A stretch of 64,000 nucleotides of DNA from Terriglobia bacterium. Lineage in GTDB: Bacteria > Acidobacteriota > Terriglobia > Terriglobales > Acidobacteriaceae. The DNA is taken from assembly GCA_020073185.1 (NCBI GenBank), contig JAIQFT010000013.1:1-64000 (forward strand). The letters run 5' to 3'. Numbering within the stretch: position 1 is the first letter of the stretch; every line of letters starts with the position of its first letter. The notes under the pieces are model-generated. The model was not told the origin of the DNA, made no database searches, and saw only the letters and a list, made by a program, of their open reading frames with translations. Both the position numbers and the translations under genes were made by a program. This document shows positions 42,005-50,319 of the stretch, in pieces.

Positions 42005-42352
42005 TTATTCCGCTTCGCGCAGGCGGGCGGCCTTGCCGCGGCGGGCGCGCAGATAGTACAGCTTGGCGCGGCGGACGCGGGCCGAGCGCAGCACGTCGAT
42101 CTTGTCGATGACTTTGGAATTTAGCGGGAAGATGCGCTCCACCCCATGCCCGAAGCTCATTTTGCGGACGGTAAAGCTTGCCTGGGGGCCGCGGCTGCGG
42201 GCAATGACTACGCCCTCGAACGCCTGCAAGCGTTCCTTGTCGCCTTCCTTGATCTTCACATGCACACGCACGGTGTCGCCGGCATGGAATGGCGGCAGGT
42301 CGGTGCGCTGCCTTTTCGCCAGCAGCTTCTGCAGTATCGGTGAGGTAGACAT
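42005..42352 (-). CDS. rplS: 50S ribosomal protein L19
   Basis: 115 residues; L19 bridges the large and small subunits. Motifs [20 protein letters not shown] and [11 protein letters not shown] and the C-terminal basic [19 protein letters not shown] match the family. The length is normal. It stands between trmD and rnhB in the conserved rpsP-rimM-trmD-rplS order. Confidence 0.97.
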   Translation of the reverse strand: MSTSPILQKLLAKRQRTDLPPFHAGDTVRVHVKIKEGDKERLQAFEGVVIARSRGPQASFTVRKMSFGHGVERIFPLNSKVIDKIDVLRSARVRRAKLYYLRARRGKAARLREAE

Positions 42353-42409
42353 GACACTTTTCCTTCGTAAAGTCGAAGTTTCAATATAACAGCCACTTGG
42401 CCTTGGGCG

Positions 42410-43279
42410 CTAGGCTACAGGCTTCAGGCCTGGCACTTTGCGGAGTTCATCCACGATTTCCCGGTCCTCATCGCTGAGAACAACCCGTTGCAGCAACTCC
42501 GGCCGGTTGCGCAACGTTTTCTCCAGCGCCCTTTTGCGGCGCCAGCGCCGGATTGCCTCGTGATCGCCAGAGACCAGCGGTTCCGGCACCGCCAGGCCGC
42601 GAAAGTCCGCCGGACGGGTGTAATGCGGATAATCCAGCAACCCGCCGGCGCTGATCGTGGAATCGGGAATCCGCTTGCCCTCGCCATCCACCGGCAGTCG
42701 GACGCTCACTTCGCCGGCGCCGAACGACTCCGTTCGCGCCGACGCCTCATTCCCCAGCGCGCCCGGCAGCAGCCGCGTTACCGCATCAGCGATAATCGCC
42801 GCCGGCAACTCCCCGCCGCTCAAGACAAAATCTCCAACCGAAACCTCGCGATCCGCCAGGTACTCGCTTACCCGCTCATCCACTCCCTCGTAGCGCCCGC
42901 AGATCAGGAACACCCGCTCCAACTGCGCCAATTCGGCCGCTACCCGCTGGTTGAACAGCTCTCCCTGCGGCGACAACAGGACAACCGATTCTCTGGCGCG
43001 CGGACTCCTGACTCCCAGTTCCCGGCTCCTGATCCGCTCTGCCCGCGGCGTGACCCGCAAAAACTCCAGGCAATCGAAAATCGGCTCCGGCTTCAGCACC
43101 ATGCCTTCGCCGCCGCCGAACGGACGATCATCTACGGTGCGATGCTTGTCCTTGGTGAATGCCCTCAGGTCGTGGACCGTGATCTCCACCAGCCCGGACT
43201 GCCGCGCCCGCCGCACGATCCCGTAATCCAGCGGCCCGCGAAAAAAATCCGGAAAGATGGTGATGATTTCGAATTTCAT
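42410..43279 (-). CDS. trmD: tRNA (guanine-N1)-methyltransferase
   Basis: 289 residues. TrmD methylates G37 next to the anticodon using SAM. The SPOUT-fold SAM-binding knot shows in LICGRYEGVDERV and VSVGDFVLSGGELPA; the N-terminal FPDFFRGPLDYGIVRRA and RTVDDRPFGGGEGMV are also typical. The length is slightly above the E. coli enzyme (255), mainly from a variable segment around residues 85-100. A heptamer array separates it from rimM. Confidence 0.97.
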   Translation of the reverse strand: MKFEIITIFPDFFRGPLDYGIVRRARQSGLVEITVHDLRAFTKDKHRTVDDRPFGGGEGMVLKPEPIFDCLEFLRVTPRAERIRSRELGVRSPRARESVVLLSPQGELFNQRVAAELAQLERVFLICGRYEGVDERVSEYLADREVSVGDFVLSGGELPAAIIADAVTRLLPGALGNEASARTESFGAGEVSVRLPVDGEGKRIPDSTISAGGLLDYPHYTRPADFRGLAVPEPLVSGDHEAIRRWRRKRALEKTLRNRPELLQRVVLSDEDREIVDELRKVPGLKPVA

Positions 43280-43284
43280 GGAAC

Positions 43285-43338
43285 AGCTTTTAGCTCTTAG
43301 CTGTTAGCTGATTCGTTGTGGTTAAAAGCTAACGGCTA
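43285..43338. repeat. Heptamer array with inverted partner (trmD-rimM gap)
   Basis: AGCTTTT, AGCTCTT, AGCTGTT, AGCTGAT (43285-43312), then inverse-type AAAAGCT, AACGGCT (43324-43337). The right arm reaches into the rimM stop region. Confidence 0.75.
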
Positions 43339-43902
43339 CTCGCCTTTCTTCCCCTGCAAATCCTTCTCGTCCTTTGACAGCGGCGCGTCCAGCTCCAGCA
43401 TCCCCTCCGGCAGCTCCATCTCAATCCGCTTCGCCGCCGTATCCATGCACCGCAAGTATGCCGCAGCCAGGGGAATCAAGAACTCCCGTTTTGCGGAACG
43501 CACCACCAGCAACGGCGCCTCTCCGGCTCCAAACTGAACGTCGGCCACCGTGCCGATCAGCTGCCCGCCGGCGCGCACCTCACATCCAGCCAAATCCTCG
43601 AGGTACTCCGCACCCTCTTCCAGCGCCGCCCGCTGCTGGCGCGGAATCTGGATCTCGCACCCGACCAGCGTTTCCGCGTCGCCGATCGTCTCCACGCCCT
43701 CGAATTTCAGCACCACCCGCTGCTTGTGCGGCCAGAAGTCCTCGACGCGCAGTCCCCGGCGCTCGCCGCTCTCGTCGAGGGCAAACACTCGCCTGCGTTC
43801 GGCGAACCGTTCGGGAAAATCGGTGAGGATGTCGGCCGCCACTTCACCGTGCCGGCCTTGCGGCTTAACCACCCGGGCGATGGTGATGAAAGCGTCGTCT
43901 AT
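43336..43902 (-). CDS. rimM: Ribosome maturation factor RimM, probable AUA start
   Basis: 188 residues. The RimM N-terminal barrel (FITIARVVKPQGRHGEVAADILTDFPERF) and PRC-barrel C-terminal region (EYLEDLAGCEVRAGGQLIGTV) are clear. No ATG, GTG or TTG occurs in frame where the protein must begin. The codon ATA at 43902 overlaps the khpA stop TAG by 4 nt (ATAG) with GGAG 8 nt upstream, so AUA initiation by coupling is the best reading. GTG at 43872 would delete the first strand; an ATG at 44127 would double-code all of khpA. Confidence 0.85.
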   Translation of the reverse strand: MDDAFITIARVVKPQGRHGEVAADILTDFPERFAERRRVFALDESGERRGLRVEDFWPHKQRVVLKFEGVETIGDAETLVGCEIQIPRQQRAALEEGAEYLEDLAGCEVRAGGQLIGTVADVQFGAGEAPLLVVRSAKREFLIPLAAAYLRCMDTAAKRIEMELPEGMLELDAPLSKDEKDLQGKKGE

Positions 43903-44177
43903 TCCAGGATCTCCAGTTCGAAGCGGTGATTTGCTTTCACGCCGACCGCGCCCAGGATTGCGCGGAACGCGCGTGCCGTCCGTCCCTGCTTGCCGATCAC
44001 GCGGCCCAGGTCGCCGGGCGCAACCTCCAACTCCAGCACGGTGGCGCCGCCTTCCTCGACCGCCTCCACCGACACCTGGTCCGGCTCGTCCACTAGCGAT
44101 TTGGCAATTTGCTCGATCAGCCCGCAAACGTCAATCTCGGGAGGCTGTGTGCGCAATGCGGAAGGCTCGCTTGACAT
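43899..44177 (-). CDS. khpA: KH domain RNA-binding protein
   Basis: 92 residues, KhpA/YlqC family. The KH core has GRVIGKQGRTARAFRAIL (the GxxG-type RNA-binding loop) and the flanking strands VSVEAVEEGGATVLELEV and HRFELEILE. The protein binds RNA and works with KhpB in related bacteria. The ATG at 44177 (MSSEPSALRT) follows AGAGGA. Its stop overlaps the presumed rimM start by 4 nt. Confidence 0.93.
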   Translation of the reverse strand: MSSEPSALRTQPPEIDVCGLIEQIAKSLVDEPDQVSVEAVEEGGATVLELEVAPGDLGRVIGKQGRTARAFRAILGAVGVKANHRFELEILE

Positions 44178-44245
44178 CGGGTCCTCTGGAGTTGGAGAAA
44201 CTGGGGAACGCGGCACCGGGTTTAACGGAGAACTCCAGCGCGTCA

Positions 44246-44280
44246 CGCCTGAAGCCTCAAGCCTGGCGCCTGAAGCCTGT
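44246..44280. repeat. Heptamer array (rpsP-khpA gap)
   Basis: Five 7-mers in a row: CGCCTGA, AGCCTCA, AGCCTGG, CGCCTGA, AGCCTGT. The array lies just after the rpsP stop; no inverted partner was noticed. Confidence 0.7.
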
Positions 44281-44282
44281 TT

Positions 44283-44540
44283 TTACGCCGCCGGTTCCGC
44301 GCTCGCCGGCGTGTACTTCGACACCAGCCGAGCCACCGTTTCCGACATCCTGGCGCCCTTGCTCACCCAATAATCAATGCGGTCGCGCTTCAAATTCACG
44401 CTCATCGGCGTGGTGCGCGGATTGTACGTGCCCACCACTTCCACCGAGCGCCCATTGCGCGCCCGCTCCTTTTCGATCACCACCACCCGGTAGTGCGGTT
44501 GTTTACGCGCGCCTACGCGCGCCAGTCGGATCATTAACAC
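44283..44540 (-). CDS. rpsP: 30S ribosomal protein S16
   Basis: 85 residues, motif MIRLARVGARKQPHYRVVV and NGRSVEVVGTYNPR; S16 is needed for 30S assembly. A GTG at 44540 is chosen because AAGGA lies 9 nt upstream and relatives begin M-L-M-I-R-L; the ATG at 44534 is the alternative. It is first of the rpsP-khpA-rimM-trmD-rplS series. Confidence 0.96.
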   Translation of the reverse strand: MLMIRLARVGARKQPHYRVVVIEKERARNGRSVEVVGTYNPRTTPMSVNLKRDRIDYWVSKGARMSETVARLVSKYTPASAEPAA

Positions 44541-44694
44541 AGAGCAACATCCTTTCCTGCTATTTCCTGATGGGTTTTCCAGTTGATTCCCCAAGGACTG
44601 CGACAAACCTTAATTATTGCGGAAGATACCCCTGTTGGCAACGATAAACGGGTGGCGCAAGGCTTCAGCTCAGCAGCCATTTCCAAAACCAGCT

Positions 44695-45381
44695 TCAGCC
44701 GCTGAGGCACTTCAGCACTTCGAGAGGCTCCACCCTCATCGTATAGTCCGCATCGGCGCTGGCGCACTGGACCGTACCATCGGCTCCGACCACATACGCC
44801 GCCGGCAGCGGCAGTTCCCAACTCGAATCGCCATTGATAAACGGCAGGTTTACAAAGGTGCGCGCATGAATCTCCTGCTGATAAGGCGGTACCCGATACA
44901 CCAGCCCAAACTTCCGCGCCACCGCATTGCCGGTGTCGCTCAGCAGCGGGAACCCCGGCTTGTGCTGCTCGTGCATCAGGTAAGACTGGTGTATCGTTTG
45001 CGGCGAAATTCCGACCAGCGACCCTCCAGCCTCCCGCACCTGCGGCAGAGCCTCGTTCCACGCCTCCACCGTCGCCACGCAAAACGGGCACCAGCGCCCG
45101 CGCACGAACACGATCACCAGCGGCCCCTTCGCCAGCAAAGCTGAAGACGAAACTTGCTTTCCGTCCTGGTCAGGCAACTCGAACTCCGGCGCTGCCGCCC
45201 CAACCGGCAGAATCCACTCCGCAATTCCCAACCCGCGAATCTCCTCCACCGCACGCCGGTTCAGCGCCTGCGTTTCGGCGGGCACGTACTTTTCCATCAG
45301 CGCGCGGCGTTCATCCAGCGCGGCTTTCAGGCTTGCATGTCCAAGTCCCGATTTCGCCTCCTCCAGCCCTCGCCATTTCAT
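44695..45381 (-). CDS. Peroxiredoxin-like (AhpC/TSA family) protein
   Basis: 228 residues, thioredoxin fold. The active site is RGRWCPFC (peroxidatic Cys in a CxxC) followed by VATVEAWNEALPQVREAGGSL. The first ~60 residues form a helical extension. It probably reduces peroxides with a thiol donor. It lies between ffh/DUF169 and rpsP, an insertion into the usual ffh-rpsP neighbourhood. Confidence 0.88.
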   Translation of the reverse strand: MKWRGLEEAKSGLGHASLKAALDERRALMEKYVPAETQALNRRAVEEIRGLGIAEWILPVGAAAPEFELPDQDGKQVSSSALLAKGPLVIVFVRGRWCPFCVATVEAWNEALPQVREAGGSLVGISPQTIHQSYLMHEQHKPGFPLLSDTGNAVARKFGLVYRVPPYQQEIHARTFVNLPFINGDSSWELPLPAAYVVGADGTVQCASADADYTMRVEPLEVLKCLSG

Positions 45382-45399
45382 GTCTTGATTAGACGATGC

Positions 45400-46221
45400 C
45401 TACTCTTTCGCGTCGCGCTCCTCGAGCTTTTTCATCAATTCCTGGTACGTCGGCGGCATGCGGGCGGTCTCGCGCATCGCCACGGTGATCGGATAGCGAA
45501 TGCCGCCCTTATGCGTGCCTTCCAGTCCCTGGATGATCTCCTCCGCCCAGCCCCAGGGAAGGGCGAACACCATCTCCGTGTCCTGGGCCATGCCGAAAAT
45601 GCGGTCGCCGCTGCAGGGCAGGATCACCTTGGGCTCGTTGGTGCTCATCGTCTGGATGACAATCTCGGAGCAGTCCAGTCGCCCGCCCGAGGTGCTCACC
45701 ACGCGCCCGCCGCGCTGGTACAACGTCGCGTGCACTAGCCGCAGCACCTGCGCGCTGTTGCCGTACAGCGCGACGACGTGCGGCTTGAACTTCGCCCGAT
45801 TGAGCGGCGCCACGCACACGTGCTCGTAGGTGCCGGGCTCGAACTTCCAGGTGCTGGCTTCCAGGCTCGCCGCCGCCGGTTCGTCCTTGCAGTACATGCC
45901 GAGTGCCGCGGAGCCCCGCAAGTATTCGTCATTCGGCTTGCGGAAGCCGAAAGCGACCGCCGCTAGCGGGCAGATCACGTCTTTCCTGCCCACCGCAATG
46001 CCCCAGCCGTAACGCCGCGCGATGCCAATGGACTGGCACACGATCCACTGCTCGCCCAGGTCGCGGCTGGGCACTTTCACATCGGGTGGGATCTCTTCGC
46101 CGGCCTTCAACATGCGGAGCGCCAGCGGAAATGTATCCGGACGCACATAGCGCCCAATGGCGTCATCGAGTTTCTTCAGGGTCGCTGCATAAGCGGAAGC
46201 CTCAGGAGTTTCGGTGGCCAT
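45400..46221 (-). CDS. DUF169 family protein
   Basis: 273 residues resembling DUF169: FPLALRMLKAGEEIPPDVKVP near the N-terminus, a Cys-containing core (QWIVCQSIGIARRYGW, VICPLAAVAFGF) and TMSTNEPKVILPCSGDRIFG with a second group of Cys residues. There are no membrane segments. The function is unknown; conserved cysteines hint at metal or redox chemistry. It ends 18 nt before the peroxiredoxin-like gene, so the two are probably cotranscribed. Confidence 0.8.
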   Translation of the reverse strand: MATETPEASAYAATLKKLDDAIGRYVRPDTFPLALRMLKAGEEIPPDVKVPSRDLGEQWIVCQSIGIARRYGWGIAVGRKDVICPLAAVAFGFRKPNDEYLRGSAALGMYCKDEPAAASLEASTWKFEPGTYEHVCVAPLNRAKFKPHVVALYGNSAQVLRLVHATLYQRGGRVVSTSGGRLDCSEIVIQTMSTNEPKVILPCSGDRIFGMAQDTEMVFALPWGWAEEIIQGLEGTHKGGIRYPITVAMRETARMPPTYQELMKKLEERDAKE

Positions 46222-46284
46222 AACTTCACCATAATCGATGGAGCAGCGCGCCAGTATGAATCAGCGCAGTCGAAGGCGCAAGGC

Positions 46285-46345
46285 GGGTTCCGAGTTGCGG
46301 GTTTTAAGTTGCGAGCGACAGGCACTGGGCGCCAGCCACTGCCCA
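46285..46345. repeat. Heptamer array with inverse-type partner before ffh end
   Basis: GGGTTCC, GAGTTGC, GGGTTTT, AAGTTGC, GAGCGAC (46285-46319), then ACTGGGC-type and GCCACTG-CCCACTA units to about 46345. It lies between the DUF169 gene and the ffh stop. Confidence 0.6.
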
Positions 46346-46352
46346 CTACTTC

Positions 46353-47711
46353 TTACATTCCCGGGAACTTCATTCCCGCCAACTTCCTTCCGAAGCTCGC
46401 CTTTCCCATGCCCTTGAACATCTTGCGCATCTGCGCGTACTGCCGCAACAACCGGTTGACTTCCTGCACCGTGGTTCCGCTGCCGCGCGCAATGCGTTTT
46501 CTCCGGCTGCCATTGATCACGTCGTGGTGCTCGCGTTCGTGCGGCGTCATGGAATTGATGATCGCCTCCACTCGCGTGATCTGCCCCTCGTCCACGTGGT
46601 CCACCGCTTTCTGCATACCAGCGAACGGGCCCACACTGGGCAGCATCTTCATGATGCTCTGGATCGACCCCATTTTCTTCACCTGGCGCAACTGGTCACG
46701 GAAGTCTTCCAGTGAAAACCCGTCGCCCATCAGCGCCTTGGTGGTAAACTCCTCGGCCTTCTTGCGGTCCAGCGTCTGCTCGGCTTTTTCGATCAGCGAC
46801 AGGATGTCGCCCATGCCGAGAATCCGTCCGACAATACGATCGGGGTGAAACGGTTCCAGCGCGTCGTACTTTTCGCCGATGCCGATGAACTTGATCGGCT
46901 GCCCGGTCACGCTCCTGATCGACAGCGCCGCGCCGCCTCGCGCGTCGCCATCCATCTTGGTGAGCACCACGCCGGTGAGTGTCAGCTTCTTGTGGAACTC
47001 ATCCGCCGATTTCACCGCGTCCTGCCCGGTCATGGCGTCGGCGACGAACAAAATCTCCTGCGGGTTGAGCAGCTTTTTCAGCGACTGCATCTCGTCCATA
47101 AGCTGCTCGTCAATGTGCAAGCGGCCCGCGGTGTCCACGATCAGCACATCGCTGCCGGTAACCACCGCCTCGCGCCGCGCTTCCCGGGCCAACCGCTCCA
47201 CCGTCGCGGTGTTTGCTTCCTCGACCTGCCCTTCGTAAAGGTTCGCGCTTACCTGCTTGGCCACGATCTTCAACTGCTCGCGCGCCGCCGGACGATACAC
47301 GTCCACCGAGACCAGCAGGGGCCGGTGCCCGCCCTTCTTCAGCCAGTGCGCCAGCTTGCCTGACGTGGTCGTCTTGCCCGACCCTTGCAGACCGGCCATC
47401 AGCACCACGCTGGGCGGCTGCGAGGCGAATTTCACCTTCGCCGTGTCGCGCCCCAGCAGCTCGACCAGTTCGTCGCGCACGATTTTGATCACCTGCTCGG
47501 CCGGCGACAGCGCGGTCATGACTTCCTGACCCACCGCCTTCGCCTGGATGTGCTCGATCAGCTCCTTGACGACCTTGAAATTGACGTCGGCTTCCAGCAG
47601 CGCCAGCCGGATCTCGCGCAGCGCCTCCGCGATGTTTTCTTCGGTGAGCTTTCCCTGCCCGCGCAGGTTCTTGAACGCCCGTTGTAGTTTGTCCGTGAGA
47701 TTCTCAAACAT
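46353..47711 (-). CDS. ffh: Signal recognition particle protein Ffh
   Basis: 452 residues. The NG GTPase domain shows GLQGSGKTTTSGKLAHWLKK (P-loop), DTAGRLHIDEQLM and TKMDGDARGGAALS, and the methionine-rich M domain at the C-terminus (FKGMGKASFGRKLAGM). Ffh with 4.5S RNA targets membrane proteins to FtsY/SecYEG. The length is normal. No 4.5S RNA gene was recognised in the window. Confidence 0.97.
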   Translation of the reverse strand: MFENLTDKLQRAFKNLRGQGKLTEENIAEALREIRLALLEADVNFKVVKELIEHIQAKAVGQEVMTALSPAEQVIKIVRDELVELLGRDTAKVKFASQPPSVVLMAGLQGSGKTTTSGKLAHWLKKGGHRPLLVSVDVYRPAAREQLKIVAKQVSANLYEGQVEEANTATVERLAREARREAVVTGSDVLIVDTAGRLHIDEQLMDEMQSLKKLLNPQEILFVADAMTGQDAVKSADEFHKKLTLTGVVLTKMDGDARGGAALSIRSVTGQPIKFIGIGEKYDALEPFHPDRIVGRILGMGDILSLIEKAEQTLDRKKAEEFTTKALMGDGFSLEDFRDQLRQVKKMGSIQSIMKMLPSVGPFAGMQKAVDHVDEGQITRVEAIINSMTPHEREHHDVINGSRRKRIARGSGTTVQEVNRLLRQYAQMRKMFKGMGKASFGRKLAGMKFPGM

Positions 47712-47754
47712 GGCTTGTCATTTGATTCTATCAAGTGGACCGGAGTAGTTTCTT

Positions 47755-47782
47755 GGTAGTTGGTAGTTGGTAGCCGGTGATG
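47755..47782. repeat. Heptamer array upstream of ffh
   Basis: GGTAGTT x2, GGTAGCC, GGTGATG in strict 7-bp steps. An inverse-like run AACTCCT, GACTCCT, AACTGCT lies near 47997-48017, on the other side of a possible small gene. Confidence 0.7.
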
Positions 47783-47805
47783 ATTCGCTCAGCATGACAA
47801 GACCG

Positions 47806-47982
47806 ATGAAACATGCGGCGCGCTATGCATCCGGCACCAACGTCGTTGTTCTTGAGCCTGATGTCGCACGTGAATTTCCCACCGATAATAATGAGGTTAA
47901 CGAATCCTTGCGGGCGGTTGCAATGTTTGCTGAGAGGCCGAAAAACAACGCGGCGGCGAGGGTAGAACGGCTTGACGCATGA
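47806..47982 (+). CDS. Possible small CopG/antitoxin-like protein
   Basis: 58 residues: MKHAARYASGTNVVVLEPDVAREFPTDNNEVNESLRAVAMFAER... The VVVLEPDVAREFP-x-NEVNESLRAV pattern recalls small VLxPDVxxxFP...VNxALR proteins seen next to toxin or regulatory genes. No convincing Shine-Dalgarno, and an in-frame ATG exists at 47794. It lies alone in the ffh-amidohydrolase gap between heptamer arrays. Moderate to low support. Confidence 0.4.
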   Translation: MKHAARYASGTNVVVLEPDVAREFPTDNNEVNESLRAVAMFAERPKNNAAARVERLDA

Positions 47983-48021
47983 CTGCCTCACCCACAAACT
48001 CCTGACTCCTAACTGCTGTCG

Positions 48022-49530
48022 TCACGCCCTGACCCACCCATACTGCGTATGGCTTGGCTCCGCCATGCCCGATGCTTTGTACATCTTCCTCAGCCGCTGC
48101 AAGTAATCTGCCGGCATCGGGTTGATCTTTTCGCTCGGATCAATCCCGTAGACTCGCGCCGCGTTCAATCCAAAGATGCCACGCTTGACCTCCGCCGTCA
48201 GCGGCTTGTAGCCAAACCGTTTCTGCAAGTCCCCCGGCATCTCCAACCGGCGGAAGGCCTCGATCTGCCACTGCGGCGATCCCCACCAGATCGAATCCGT
48301 CCCCCACAGCACGTGTTCGGCGCCGAAGGCCGCAATGATCATCCCCATCACGTACGCCGCCAGCAGCGGGCTGGTGGATACCATCAGCGCGAACGTGCTC
48401 CCCATCTCCATGTAAATGTTCTTCACGTCGGGATTTTTCTTCTTCCACGCGCAGATGTCCGAGGTCCACGGAATGTACGTTGTCTTGCGGAACCCATCCT
48501 TCGCCGCCTCCAGCCCCGCCTGCGGCCCCCTGAAGCCGGAGTGATAAATCAAGAAATTCAGCTTGGGAAAATCTTTCGCCGCTTTGGTTACGTCCATCGG
48601 GCTCCACCACTGTGGATCACCCGGAAACGGCAGCCCCTTGTGGATGCAGATGTTCTTCACGCCCTGCTTCTGAGCCCGCTCCAGCGCCGGGTACGTGCCC
48701 TTCTCGTCATCTAGCCGCCAGCCCTGTTTGCCCTTGGCGCGCGCCACCCCGGTGTAGCCCTTCCATGCGTTGATCTTCAGCTTCGACAACTGCGCGTCCA
48801 TCAGGTCCAGGTTTTCCTGCCCCAGGTCGGGCGAAAAATATCCGTGGCTGATCACCCGCGGCGAGCTGGTCAACTGGTTGATCCAACTCTTGCTCTTGAA
48901 GATCACCCCCGGCGTCAGCACGTCCGTTTCTTCCGACGACCCCGGCAGCGCGCTCAGCGCCACCACGTCGGTTTCGCTGTCGAGAAACACCTCCTTGATG
49001 TAGTTCTCGATGTACGCGTCCTCAATCGTCGCCTTGCGGTCCTTCAGCGCCGGGTTCATTTTGGTGGCGTTGTTACGCATTCCCACCACCGCGCCGAGAA
49101 AAACCTGGTCGGCCTTCGGCGCCTGCTCTGGCATGGCCACGTGGTGCGTCTGAATATCGAAGATGAAGGTCTTGAGCTTTTTCGCGTCCACGGCCGCCGG
49201 CTCAAACAATTCCTCGGCATCGACCGTGAACATCCTGCCGAACACCGTGTTCATCGCGGCGAACGCCAGCGCCATGCCGCACGAGGTCTTCAGGAATTTG
49301 CGCCGGTCCATGCCGAGCCGCCGCGCCTGCCGCTCCGCGCCGGCCACGATCTCCCGCTCCAGCCGCCGCTGCTCCGGCGTCTGCGGAATCGGCGTGTACT
49401 CTTCGTTGGAGATTACCTGGGTGGGCACAGGCAGATAGCGGTCCAGCCACGCATCCAGTTCCGACTTCCGTATCCAGCCGTTCTCTGCCTTCGGCTTGGC
49501 AGCCTTGGGCGCGGTTTTCGAATTCGGCAT
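48022..49530 (-). CDS. Tat-exported amidohydrolase-family protein
   Basis: 502 residues. A twin-arginine motif, MDRRKFLKTSCGMALAFAAM, lies at residues 74-93 after a ~70-residue basic, proline-rich N-terminus, an unusually late Tat signal. The mature part resembles amidohydrolase_2 enzymes (KNICIHKGLPFPG, FLIYHSGFRG, HVLWGTDSIWWGSP). It should act in the periplasm as a metal-dependent hydrolase or decarboxylase. The ATG at 49530 follows TGAGGA; upstream in-frame codons have no support. Confidence 0.85.
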   Translation of the reverse strand: MPNSKTAPKAAKPKAENGWIRKSELDAWLDRYLPVPTQVISNEEYTPIPQTPEQRRLEREIVAGAERQARRLGMDRRKFLKTSCGMALAFAAMNTVFGRMFTVDAEELFEPAAVDAKKLKTFIFDIQTHHVAMPEQAPKADQVFLGAVVGMRNNATKMNPALKDRKATIEDAYIENYIKEVFLDSETDVVALSALPGSSEETDVLTPGVIFKSKSWINQLTSSPRVISHGYFSPDLGQENLDLMDAQLSKLKINAWKGYTGVARAKGKQGWRLDDEKGTYPALERAQKQGVKNICIHKGLPFPGDPQWWSPMDVTKAAKDFPKLNFLIYHSGFRGPQAGLEAAKDGFRKTTYIPWTSDICAWKKKNPDVKNIYMEMGSTFALMVSTSPLLAAYVMGMIIAAFGAEHVLWGTDSIWWGSPQWQIEAFRRLEMPGDLQKRFGYKPLTAEVKRGIFGLNAARVYGIDPSEKINPMPADYLQRLRKMYKASGMAEPSHTQYGWVRA

Positions 49531-49788
49531 GTCCTCACCCCCGCAAAAACGTGCTCGTAAGAATACGCCTGCCCGAAACCAACCACAATCCCGGCACGCA
49601 GGTCTGCACTCCATTCCCATTTTAAGCGGTGATCACCCGGCAAAAAATTCTGTTGCCTCGCGTTCCAACCCTGTGGTTAAAATTTAATGGGACGACAGCC
49701 AACCCGGTTCGCACGCGGCGTGTCCTGCGGGCACAACTCGTTGCCGCGCCAGGTAGGGCTGATTCCAAATTTCGACCCGAGGAAACCT

Positions 49789-50271
49789 GTGGAAATCCTC
49801 AATAGCTGGAAAGAAATTGCCAACTATCTCGGACGTGGAGTTCGTACCGTGCAGCGCTGGGAACGCGACCTCGGCCTTCCCGTGCATCGCCCCAAGGGCA
49901 AAGACCGCAGCGCAGTGCTGGCTTTTCCCTACGAACTCCAGGCTTGGCTGCACAGCACCCCGGTGCGCTCGCAGGACAGGAGCAGCCCTTCGCCAAATTC
50001 CGGCAACGGGCATCACCAGAACACATCTTGGAATGGGAACAACCAGGCCGCTTTGCTCGATCCCGCGAATGGGGAGCCGCCGCGCTTCGAGGCTGGCCGC
50101 ATTCGCGTCGCTATCAAGCCCAGCGATGTGCACCAGTCTTGTGCTCGCGCCCGGCACTTGCGCGACAAGTTGCTGGAAAACACGCGCCGCCAACAGGCTC
50201 TCGCTGCCGCGCTCTACCAATCGGTGAACAAGATGGCCCGCGGCCATCGCGAGCGGGCCGCCGCCGGCTAA
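49789..50271 (+). CDS. Helix-turn-helix protein (MerR-like Acidobacterial type)
   Basis: 160 residues from a GTG with GAGGA 5 nt upstream (an in-frame ATG at 49687 would add 34 residues without family support). The first 50 residues, ILNSWKEIANYLGRGVRTVQ then RWERDLGLPVHRPKGKDRSA, form a DNA-binding HTH seen repeatedly in Acidobacteriota, often fused to kinases or TPR domains; here it stands nearly alone. The tail is a helical region. It is probably a small regulator with unknown targets. Confidence 0.75.
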   Translation: MEILNSWKEIANYLGRGVRTVQRWERDLGLPVHRPKGKDRSAVLAFPYELQAWLHSTPVRSQDRSSPSPNSGNGHHQNTSWNGNNQAALLDPANGEPPRFEAGRIRVAIKPSDVHQSCARARHLRDKLLENTRRQQALAAALYQSVNKMARGHRERAAAG

Positions 50272-50275
50272 CGAC

Positions 50276-50303
50276 TCAGGCCACGACTGATGCCGTGGCC
50301 TGA
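50276..50303. terminator. Bidirectional terminator hairpin
   Basis: A perfect 10-bp stem, TCAGGCCACG/CGTGGCCTGA, with an 8-nt loop, lies between two convergent genes. No strong T-run is seen on either side. Confidence 0.7.
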
Positions 50304-50319
50304 TACATTGCGCCTGCGC

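Noticed and set aside
43336-44127. A rimM start at the ATG at 44127
   Set aside because: It would double-code the whole KH-domain gene in another frame and add ~75 Gly/Arg-rich residues absent from RimM.
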